Shown here piece after piece: positions 32,116 through 41,623 of a DNA stretch of 64,000 nucleotides. The notes under the pieces are model-generated. The model had not been told where the DNA came from. It ran no database searches and saw nothing but the letters and a program-made list of their open reading frames with translations. Positions within the stretch are counted from its first letter, which is position 1, and each line of letters starts with the position of its first letter. Position numbers and translations under genes: made by a program. Origin of the DNA: Gonium pectorale (taxonomy: Eukaryota; Chlorophyta; Chlorophyceae; Chlamydomonadales; Volvocaceae); NCBI GenBank assembly GCA_001584585.1, contig LSYV01000071.1, positions 24,245-88,244 on the forward strand, in the 5' to 3' direction.

Positions 32116-33498
32116 ATGGCGACGGACGGGAAGGCAAGTGATTTGGCCTGATAGGATCATTTTAACAGTGAGGCATGGCGTGTGAGCCAAGCCCTGTGTG
32201 CACTGTGTGCACTGTGTGCCAAGCCCTGTGGTTAAGAAGCCCTTCTCTTGCGCTGGGAGGCTATCGCGGCACAAACCCGAGCCGAGAGCCTCAGCGCCTG
32301 CCTACACGTTACCCCGTGCCACGCGGATCCCTTCACCGAAGTAACCGTACATGCTACACGCGCATGGGCCGCGGCACTTCCTTGCCTTCAGGTGTACGTC
32401 CTCCTCGTCAAGGGGAAAGTCAAGGAGGGACAGGCAGCGGCTTTTGAGAAATGCTTCACGCCCCTTGCAAAGTACGTGACGGAGAACGAGGATGGGTGTC
32501 TCTCATACCAGCTCAGCTGGGGCGAGGAGGACAAGGACAGCTTGATCATTTTCGAACGTTACGTGAGCAAGGAGTACCTCGAGAACGTCCACTGTGAGTA
32601 CCTCGGGCTTGGACGATTCCAGGATCGCCAGCATCTAGCACTTAAGCAGGGGCGTTTTGTAACGCTATGCATGGGACGATAGACAGGCATCGTCGCCACC
32701 GTTCTCTTATTTCATGAAGAGAAACCTGCACAGAACGAGGGAGCCCGCCTCTACGGCCATACACGCCCGAAGCGCGACGTTTCCAATAGAGTGGGCGGGT
32801 ACAGAGCAAGACATGTGACGTTCGTCCCGCCCCCCAAAAGACCGACTCACCAGCTTACCCGGTTTGCCGAACTTCACCTGGTGGACTGCTAGTTGTCAAG
32901 GTCGAGCTGCTGGTCTTGTCCTGTCTTGTCATGGCCACCGGTCCGACGTCATTGTTATCGTCGCGGTCGGACGGCGCTGAGCGGTTACTAGACCGTCGTG
33001 CGCCCAGCCAGCCCACCCGGCTGTACAGACCTGATGAAAAAAAACACCGAGCCAGGAGGCGTTAGGGTGCATCCGTTGGTTGTCACGGATGCACCCTGAC
33101 GCCTCATGCAGCCTCATGAACCCGGGTCTGTCAGACACACGCAGGGTTTCGGTGGTTCTCATCACGGGAGGGCTGCATGTCCCTCCCGCTGTCTGCGCCC
33201 TTTCTCGCCTCTCCGCCTGTAACCTTTCCACAGAAAAAAAACGCTTCCGAAGCACATGCCGTCAGCAGTCATTTGGCCACGAGCTAGGGCTCGAAGCCAA
33301 TGCCTCAAGGATCGTCTGTTGGTCACTCCTCAGTCGCCAACTGTATGCCTACTCCCTTCCTCTCTGACACCATCGTGTGCAGGGAAGTCCGAGCCGTTTG
33401 CCCAGTTCCGGAAGGATCTGGAGTCCAACGGAGTGGTCTGGGAGTCCAAGGAGGTCTACAAGTACTACGAGACCGGGCCGGGCTTCCCTGCGCGCTAG
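32116..33498 (+). CDS. antibiotic-biosynthesis-monooxygenase (ABM) fold protein
   Basis: Three exons: 32116..32133, 32392..32593, 33383..33498; phase-matched, 111 aa. It begins MATDGKVYVLLVKGKVKEGQ and continues FTPLAKYVTENEDGCLSYQL, SLIIFERYVSKEYLENVH and SEPFAQFRKDL. These are the strands and helices of a single dimeric alpha+beta barrel (ABM/YgiN-type) domain. Such proteins include quinol and heme-degrading monooxygenases and many of unknown role; no cofactor site is evident, so substrate is not assigned. Intron 1 starts GCAAGT, a probable GC-AG intron; using it gives the only start that joins in phase. Intron 2 (32594-33382) carries R1, a 21-bp hairpin and R2. No targeting peptide is obvious. 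Confidence 0.88.
32186..32230 (+). repeat. 13-bp direct duplication around a tgtgtgcac array
   Basis: gccaagccctgtg at 32186-32198 and 32218-32230, with two tandem tgcactgtg-type units between. In intron 1 of the ABM-fold gene. Confidence 0.8.
32718..32835 (+). repeat. R1 repeat, near full copy
   Basis: About 118 bp in intron 2 of the ABM-fold gene. Blocks: agagaaacctgcacagaa, gggagcccgcctctacggcc, gcgacgtttccaatag, gggtacagagcaagacatg, tgacgttcgtcccgcc. The copies at 34252 and 53641 match closely. Confidence 0.88.
33056..33105. repeat. 21-bp inverted repeat (hairpin) in intron
   Basis: Arms 33056-33076 and 33085-33105 (right arm begins acggatgcaccctgac) pair at 20 of 21 positions, with an 8-nt loop. 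In intron 2 of the ABM-fold gene, between R1 and R2. Confidence 0.85.
33142..33240 (+). repeat. R2 repeat copy
   Basis: About 100 bp, close to 21743-21841; ends in tttccacagaaaaaaa. In intron 2 of the ABM-fold gene. Confidence 0.85.
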
Positions 33499-34914
33499 AA
33501 AAGTCTCGTCACGATTGTTCCTTGGCTGGCAAAGTTGAAGATGCCCTGTCGGTCTGCGCCAGCGGTCTGCACGCGCGGAATTGTTTTGCAATTGTCTGAT
33601 TGTGTGGCTGCCTGTCAAAACGATGCCGACGGTGCGCAGGCGGTTTTGGAAGGGTGAAAGGGACTGGTCATGCGTTATCGTGAATGTGTAGCGTTTGATG
33701 CGTGCCCAAGTGTATTGGCGCTGCCTGCGGAGCAGAGCTAAAAGGATGCGGGTTGCCACGGACGTGGCCATCAACTCAACACATGCGGCCAGCGACGGCT
33801 CACAGCCGGTGTGACGTCTGCATACGGAACCTGGCACGCGCTTCAAGCCAACCGCAGTGTGACCTTACGTGCAATGTGACCTGTTTTGCTGGACGCTAGT
33901 GCGGTGATGGGCCATGAGGGACCGGCGGATAGGGGCGTTGCCTGCTAATGGGGGTTCTTGGTCAAATGCCGACGGGTTTGGTTCCTATGATACATCATCC
34001 TTGTAACGCATATTCAACGAGCAATTGCTAATATGGCTGTGGTCCTCAGAAGGCTATTATCGCATCTAGTTGCCCGCTGGTTGCCTTGAAGATCCGCAGA
34101 CCCCTTGCCATAGTAGTACCGAGGTGGAGAACCCATAGGGTATAGATTCCACATGATGCTTGGGCACATTGTCACCTGGCAATCACGATCGTTGAGGCTG
34201 TGCACATACTCAAATGGCTTATGGACGTCAAGCTTTTAGTGCGTGGTCAAAGGGCTGTAAAAGGAGAAATCTGCAGAGAAAGAGGGAGCCCGCCTCTACG
34301 GTCATACACGCCCGAAGGCGCGACGTTTCCAATAGGGCGGGCGGGTACAGAGCAAGACATGTACCAAGGCTCCACTGGGCTGTAACCTCAGACCCAAGGA
34401 GGTTGCGAGCCGCAATGCGCCGTGCTGTCTCCGCTGCCTAGCTCGTGCGAGACTGACATACACGGCTTGTTTCTTCAAGCGCGAAGGCGAGATACGTCCT
34501 GCAAGACGGTATGCCTATTCCCCTGCTGGCACCCGTGTGCTCCACTCCCATGTCACTTCTGGAGCTTGAGAGGGCAATAGCGGCCGCAGTCAGAGCGTGT
34601 GCATGCTCTGCTTACGGTGTTAGTGGGGCTGTATGGCTGTACATACTGTACGACACTGTCGTGGAAAGGCTGTTTCGAAAGCGCATCCCCTTCTATGGTC
34701 TAGTCAACGTGGCCTAGCCGTCGCTCATGTTGAAAATCGGAAGCACGATACCAAAGCAGCAGCTGAGAACAAGTTTAGTAAACGTTCGTCGCAACTCTCC
34801 CAACTTTCGCTGAGCCTCGCTATTGCTTTTGATAACGAACAGATGCACGGGATGAAACGAGGCAACAGAGCGTGCGGGTGCAACTGCTAGGCACAAGGCG
34901 CGAAGGCGAGCGCG
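33499..34914. other. intergenic, ABM-fold gene to VHL/peptidase gene
   Basis: About 1.4 kb. Holds an R1 copy at 34252-34368 and a 68-codon open frame at 34511-34717 that I do not recognise. TGTAA occurs at about 34001. Presumably 3' UTR plus the promoter of the next gene. Confidence 0.5.
34252..34368 (+). repeat. R1 repeat, near full copy
   Basis: Same blocks as 32718-32835 (ggagcccgcctctacgg, cccgaaggcgcgacgtttcc, gggtacagagcaagacatgt). Similarity stops just before the tgacgttcgtcccg end. Confidence 0.85.
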
Positions 34915-37874
34915 ATGGCTGTACACGCTTCGCGCAGCGTGCATGAGGAGGGGAAGACTACGGATTGCGTCCTGAGGATCAGCAACAAGTCCGAACGCCG
35001 ATGCCATGTTCAGTGGGTGGATTTCAACGGGCTTCAACACACCTACATGACCATCGACCCTGGGCACGCGAGGCCGCAACGTAAGGGAAATAGGTCGGAA
35101 CAACTCATTCTGCGAGCCCGAAGCATCCAGCCACACAGCGGTCACGTTAGTTGCGCATGGTAGTTGCATACCCAGGGGCACCCGCTCTTATGACTGGGAG
35201 CCTACTGCCTCAACAACACTCTTAACTTCCCTCCCTGAAACTCAGAGACCTTCACAACTCATCTCTGGCGCGTGCGATGTGCCGAGTCAGGGGCTCTTTT
35301 GGGAGAGTATGCAGGTATGCAAAGCGGTGGCCCAGGACGCGCTGGGAGGGAGCGTGCATGGTGATGCTGATTGCCTCCTTTGCGTTTTTGCTTATGTTGT
35401 CATGTGTTATGGGTTGCTGATATGTTTCTTTGCTGGCTCACCCTGGGCTGCCCTTGCAAAGGAGCTCTCAGGACGGACAAACAACGGGTGCATCCTGCAA
35501 ATATCCTGCGGGTCAGACTTTGATATGGCTTCAGTCATGCACGCGTGCAGGACCGTCAGCTATTCTTGAGGTGGAGCCGGACGGAAGCCTGAGCGTATGT
35601 GACTGGTCTGGGACACTGCCGCTGCCCAAGCCGGAATGGGGAGACTACAGCAAGTGTGGAGATGCGTTGGGGATTGAGATATGGGTGGGTGTGCTTCCGC
35701 CAGGCACGGGCTGCGCCTAATGCTCTCCTCCGTAGTCATGTTGTGGTAGGACCCCTCAGCTTTCTATTGGAGGGAGTTCAGCCGTGCAATAAGTTTGTAA
35801 TTATGTGCAGCATTTGGCAGCGGGGTCGGGGCGGCTAATGCACCTACGTGGGACACAATCAATACGGGCCCTGGTGGCGTTGCTTCGCTGATGCGGTCAT
35901 GCCCATGCTGCATCGGCCCGATCGTCCGGCATTCAGTCGATGGGTGATGGGTGCGCCTGTTCGGCTGAGTGTAGGCGTACGCCTGCGTGGAGGCGCGCGC
36001 CATCCAGAATGCTGAGCACATTGTGCGACGAATGCTGGAGGCATCACCCGCGGATGTGGTGCGGCGGCTAGTCTCTGGCGGTGCGGTGATTGCGATCATT
36101 GGCCGCAACCAGGTCACGACAGACATCCCCGCGCACTCTTTCATGCGTTGGTCAGAAGGTAAGCCACAATCGTTGATGAGTGTGGGTCATACGTGACATG
36201 TGTGACGCGTCCATGCGGCAAGCGGCAACCCTCCGAAGCTGTGGCTGTCGCTGCGGTCGCGCTTCCGTACAGGCGGGCGCGACACGGACAGCACAACACG
36301 CGGCCTGGGGGGTACCAAGGAGAGCCCCGTCACCAGCTGCGGCGAGGAGAACCTGCTGATGGAGGACGACAGGTGAAGCAGACAGGCTCGAACCGTAGAC
36401 GCCCTTGTTGCGACCCCCCAACCGTCTGCTGTGTCTCGGCATGACTTATGCCCCCTCCTCAGGTTTTATCCGTCCGAAAACATCCTCGTCCACGAGTTCG
36501 GGCACACTGTCATGAACATCGGCCTCACAGCGGAAGACCGCATGCGCATCAAGCAGCTGTACGACAGCGCTTTCCGGCAGCAGCTATACGAAAAGAGTAA
36601 GTGTTGTTCTGAAAGTGCAATCCTTACTAAAACAACTTGCGAAATAGCGCGGGGACAAAGGGCCGGCATGTGTATGCATTGTTGCCATCGGCTGGTTACG
36701 GTCAGGGTTTGCACACCATGATGCCATTACATGGGATCTGCCATGAGGCCGCGTCCGACGCGGTTTTGCATGTTGTGCCATGCGTGTGACACTAAAGTGC
36801 ACAGGAGCGTACACGCACACCTGCGGTTTCAGCTCTCAATTGGGCCGCTTGCGTGTGCCACTCTTGCAGCAGCGTCACGCCCTTGACGTCTGCTGGCGCT
36901 CACCATTTACTGTGCAGGCGCATACATCATGGAGAATGAGGAGGAGTATTGGGCAGAAGGAACTCAGGTGGACAGCTGAGGGCCTTGCCTGTTCTGGTAG
37001 TTGCGTCAGGCTTCAGATCTTGTTCGGATAGAAGGCGGCAAGGAGTGTTTGCCTTTCTTTACATCTGACGTTATTACTGCAGGCATGGTTTAACGCCACA
37101 ATCCGAACGGACGTCACCTCGGGTGTTAACACGCGAGAGAAGCTGCGCGAGCGCGACCCTGGGCTCGCCGCGATGATGGTCCGGGCCTACGGCGACGGGC
37201 CTTGGAGGTCGGTCTGGGCATGCAGTGGGCAGAGTGTCCCCCAGGAAGGATTGTAACCGGGGCATTGCTTGCTACTAACGCCATCATGGACTAAGCATTG
37301 GCATAGTCACTGCGCTTACAAACCGACCTTACGCGTACCGGTCTCTCCTACACAGTTTCTTGGCTGGACTCATAGATCTTGTGGTATTCCAAAGTGGCAA
37401 CGACAGTGCCAACTGGCCCTGCTTTCTGCCGCCAGGTACCCGAACGACAGCCCTGCCGCCTTCCACATGCGGCGCAAGAGGAGGGTAGATACGGTTGGCT
37501 CGGACGCTGCCGCTGCTCGCTCTGAGCCAGCGTCGCCCAAGGCCGCCCCCGCGGTGCCCGTCCCGGGCGTCCTGCGGTCGCGCACTGAGACGGCCGGCGA
37601 GGCTGGGCCGGGGTCCGCTACCATCATGAGCGCGCCCGGTGTGGAGGACACTATGGACCGGGCTAGACTGGCGGCGCTCGCTGGGTCGGGGTACGGCAGC
37701 AGTCTGCGGCTGCCGTCCCTGGCTGGCTGCCTGCCGGGCGGCCGGCTAGGAGCGGACATATGCGGGGCATCGTGCGGCGGGGAGCCGGCCCCCGGGTGTG
37801 GGGCGGCGGTGTGGGCGGCGGTGCGGGAGGCGGTGTTGGGCCACGCAGCGCACTCAACCGTCAAACTTTCGTAA
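34915..37874 (+). CDS. VHL beta domain fused to HExxH metallopeptidase-like region
   Basis: Nine exons: 34915..35080, 35246..35314, 35551..35684, 35975..36158, 36273..36372, 36463..36596, 36918..36967, 37083..37207, 37436..37874; every junction is in phase, 466 aa. Residues about 14-90 match a VHL beta domain: NKSERRCHVQWVDFNGL, TYMTIDPG, QQTFTTHLWRV. Trp34, Tyr44, Thr57, His61 and Trp63 align with the human hydroxyproline pocket (Trp88, Tyr98, Ser111, His115, Trp117). A middle region has NAEHIVRRMLEASPADVVRR and VIAIIGRNQVTTDIP. Then ILVHEFGHTVMNIGL gives HEFGH at 228-232, and EEEYWAEGTQAWFNA (about 270-283) supplies a likely third-ligand Glu, as in zinc peptidases of the HExxH...E type. The tail (about 335-466) is low complexity. 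No signal peptide is visible. No VHL alpha (elongin-binding) domain is seen. Substrate and location are unknown. Confidence 0.85.
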
Positions 37875-39361
37875 GCAAGTCATTGAGCAAACATAGCTAC
37901 ATAGGTAGATTTGATCCCATGAAAGATTGCTTACTGTGCGGGTGTCAGGGATGCTAGTGCGTTCCTGTTGCGTTCCAATGCATGGATCTTCCTTGCACGA
38001 CGAGGAGTCGGTCAGCTGTGAATAGTTCGAGTTTTTTTTGGCAACACCTAGATTGCAACAGCAAAGTCCGTATCTTTTGATGGTGACCAAGTTCTGTTAG
38101 GATCCGTGTTAGGATTGGGGGAGAGTTTGTGAGGAGAGGACGGGCGAGTAGGGTCTGAACGGGCACGTAGTGACGCTCAGTGCATCCAACCTGGAAGGTA
38201 TCTGCGGACGTGTATACATCCTATGTCTACACATTTGCATCAGTATACGTGCCTAGCATTTCACGACATGTGATGGTCATCTCGTGTACTTAGGTATGAG
38301 CGTGAAGCTGCTGCGTGGCGTGCAGTTGCCGAGCCATGGATCAGCGTACTAGCCGCTGACACAGGCGGAAACGTACGGGGAATGAGAGAGTCCGAGCACA
38401 CTCTGCTACCGCCCGCGGCAATGTCTCGCCCGGTCCCGCCTTGGCCATCTGGGTATTACTTGGCTCTTACCGGGCCGGAGGTGCCAGTGGAGCTTGGATG
38501 TCATACAGTTAATTGCTACACACGTGTTGTGTGCGGGTGTGGACGACCAGTGAAGTCATGCACGCCGGTGGAGCTCTACAGGCCATACGTTGGAACCGAG
38601 GGTTGTCATACGAGCTGCGTTGGTTGGAGCCTCCTCAAGCCCATATTTGAACTCGTCGGGGTCATTGCCCGGTCGCAGCATTGCCGCCCACAGCTCCTTA
38701 GGCGCGACCGCGTTGCCTACTCTGGCTTCCTTTGTGCGTGAGATCCTTTGCGGGCAAATCCGAGTCTTTAAGTCTGGTTACCCTCACTTCCACTCGACAT
38801 CCTGGCCCCCAGGTTGTGGTGGCGGCTGCCGCTCGGGGCCATCTCGCGGCTTAGCGTCGGTTGGCTAGTGTCGGTCGGCCCGGCCTGCCTTTGTGTGGTT
38901 GCCTCTTGGATAAGCTGTCGCGCGGTGCTCCTCTCGCTTCCGTGTGTAAGAACTGAGCCCTTACCGTAGCCGTGCACGTACCGAGCCCCTACCGTCAGTC
39001 AGCTTAACTGCCCGTGACAGCTGCGGGTTGGTACACAGCGTAGACTTCGGACGGAGTGTGTGGACATACAGACAGAATGCAGACATTGCCTCACTCATTG
39101 GGTAGCGCCATACATGTACCTCGGTAGTCTACATTGTGCAACGCTTCTCTGCGCTACATCGGCAAATGGCAGGGATGACCCTGACCACAAGCGGCACATT
39201 GATAACAGCCCTCATCCACGGGCACACGGGCCTCCAGAAGACCAGAGTACATGTGTGATCAGGGTTCGGAATGAGCAAGGCCCTTGATGACCTTAGTCCG
39301 CCGTTACTGTAGCGCCATAGAGACTTAGAGAGGAAAGTGTAGGAGAGGATCTTGAGATGGT

Positions 39362-39432
39362 CAAAGACTGTAAGGAAACGGGGGGCCGCTTTCACGGACA
39401 TGCCGGTACACATCCGAAGGCAAAACTGGAAC
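39362..39432 (+). repeat. R1-like repeat, diverged
   Basis: gtcaaagactgtaaggaaac followed by gctttcacggacatgcc and acatccgaaggcaaaac resembles R1 in block order but with many differences. Confidence 0.45.
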
Positions 39433-39711
39433 AATCACCATTGGGATGGGGTGGCGCGAGGCAAGGCCAGTAATGAGTGAGCATATGGACCCTCCTGTCC
39501 CACAGGGAGCAATACGGAGCAATTTACCAGGGCCTCATAGCCGCCTGGCTTGGCATTGCGTGTGGCGCCCGATGTGCTGTGCCGTGACTGTCGTCGGTCT
39601 GCCATCGGTCCGTCGGTGCCCAGCGATTACCTTACCGGCATATGCCCAGCCCGCGCACTCGGAACGCCGAGCGGCGGTATACACGCCTGTCAATCAGGAG
39701 GGGTGAAATAG

Positions 39712-39964
39712 GGGCTAATCCACCCAATCCAGGGGGTGGGGGTCGGTCACCAATCCAAATGGGGTTGGCTAATCCAGCCGTTTCTTATCCGGCGATCCAG
39801 CAATCCTCGTGGCGGTGTCGCATCCCAATCCCTAATCCAGGTTCGGCCAGGCAATCCCAATCCACCCATCCCGGCTGTCCTCCTATCTCCAATCCAGCTC
39901 TTTGACCGCCTCAGTCCATCTGCAATCCGGCAATCCCTAGGGTATGGCCCCGTGCTGTAATCCA
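39712..39964 (+). repeat. AATCC-rich block A
   Basis: Irregularly spaced aatcc/caatccag motifs, more than a dozen in 250 bp, with no fixed period. A second block lies at 40917-41056. Confidence 0.75.
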
Positions 39965-40916
39965 GTGTCATAGACAGCTGCGTGCTTGTTGCTCTCAGCT
40001 GCTACGGCTGTTTTGCTCCCTGAATGAATGGTAGGCGACGTATGTGGCACAACTATTGCTACAACGCGTCGTACATCGTACTGCACCATGTCACGGCCAC
40101 TAACGGAAGTACAAAAAGACATCAACTGGTATCGACGCTAGGGGTTTAGCCGCTATTGCCTCCCTTGGTGAACCCGCGCAACCCGTACAGCCCGCAATTG
40201 GAGCACCTACCAGATCCGGGCGCGTACCAAAAATGTCGTACAAGATGCAGAGCACCCTCTAATCCTTCGTAGCTCCAGGTGCCGCTCTGTGCGTGGGGTG
40301 CGGGAGCGGTTCAACTTTGCTAGGGGAGCACTGCATGGTGAGGCAAAGCGCACCTACATCTTGCCGCGCTCAGGAACTGCATTCTAGGGTTCTGTATACT
40401 TTCACACAAGGCTGTGTGCGTACATTCCTGTGCGATTGTTAGTATGTTGGTCGTCCGTGGTCGTACAGAGCGTGGTTTCCAAGTAGCCGGGTGTACTTCC
40501 AGGACGTTCATTGCATATCTGCAGACGTGTACTCCTGTACTGTCGGTTATGGACTTATGGTTGTTTCTATGCGAAGCAAGTTGTACACGAAATCGTTTTT
40601 AGGGTTTCACTGCACATGCCAGGTACCCTCTGTGCGCAGGAAGAGGCCCTGTGGGGCTACATTCGTGTGGGCAAAAGCTTGTTGAAGTGACCCGAAGGGG
40701 CACCTGAGGTTCTATGTTGGCGTGTCTGTGGGCAGGGGCGGGGGCGAGGTGCCTTTTTCATACAAGGCTGCGCCGTGTAACAAGCAAACTATCGTTGCAA
40801 CGGCGCAGTGCGATTTCTACGACGCAGACTGAGGACGGGAAGGGGCCAGCCCATATGAGGGACCATAAGGACGTACATACAAGCCATAACCAGAGGGGCC
40901 AGCTGCGCGGCATATC

Positions 40917-41056
40917 CGTAATCCATAGCGCTCACCCAACCGCAATCCGCCACGGCCAGCAATCCCTAATACTCCATCCTCCGAGACGGGCAATCCCCAA
41001 TCCAGCAATCCGACCGTTCCCCGTAATCCCCAATCCACCAATCCAAAACCCCTCAC
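40917..41056 (+). repeat. AATCC-rich block B
   Basis: About eleven aatcc motifs in 140 bp, including ccccaatccagcaatccg and ccccaatccaccaatcc. It is followed by a cccctca triplication and gtcaatcaagg; block A is preceded by gtcaatcagg. Confidence 0.75.
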
Positions 41057-41113
41057 CCCTCACCCCTCCGGTCAATCAAGGGCGCCAAATGGATGGAGTC
41101 GGGCGTCGTCATT

Positions 41114-41186
41114 ACATAGATGTTGCTGTTGTTGTTTCGCGCTTACGCTCGTCGTATGCGTTGTTCCTTTTCAACATAGATGTTGC
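41114..41186 (+). repeat. 13-bp direct duplication around a 47-bp insert
   Basis: acatagatgttgc at 41114-41126 and 41174-41186. The insert contains cgcgcttacgctcgtcgtat, the same core as in the MYB intron (100-123) and, inverted, at about 26356-26386. Confidence 0.8.
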
Positions 41187-41623
41187 GGCATGTAGTAGCA
41201 GGCCAAACCACTCCTTCCGCAGTAGTCGAGCGCCGAAGGACCTGTGGAGAGGCGAGAGGCGGCAGGCCACTCGTCGCGAAGCATCGGAGCTGCGAGCGGG
41301 TATCGCAGCAAAGGGGTGGATAGAGGAGGCAGCACGAGAGCCGCAACATGGCAATTATTGGCTGGAAACAAGGCTGCAAAGTAAGAGTGAGCCAGGGCCG
41401 CGGGGGCTGCGAACACAGATTACAACGCACGGTGGCCATGCAACTCTGGGCAGCTGCAACCTCCCTGTTGTTCTCGGTCTGCGTGGTATCTTCCAGCTGC
41501 CCAGACAGGTCACGACACGTACCCTACGACACGTACCCAAAACACAGTGCCGTCGTACGGCGCGGTGGCTGTCTCGCGCTGAAGCCATCACCCGACCATA
41601 CGTCTTAGTATAGCGTGCCCAAC

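Larger units (their letters stand above)
37875..41623. other. long intergenic, repeat-rich
   Basis: About 3.7 kb before RTF1. Contains a diverged R1-like segment (about 39362-39432), two AATCC-rich blocks (39712-39964 and 40917-41056) and a 13-bp direct duplication around a 47-bp insert (41114-41186). Open frames at 38382-38741 and 40714-41613 show no recognisable domain; the second spans repeats. Confidence 0.55.

Noticed and set aside
34511..34717. 68-codon plus-strand frame with a hydrophobic stretch
   Set aside because: Could be a small membrane peptide but has no homologue I recognise and no supporting signal.
40714..41613. 299-codon plus-strand frame before RTF1
   Set aside because: Spans AATCC block B and the duplicated element; no conserved region.
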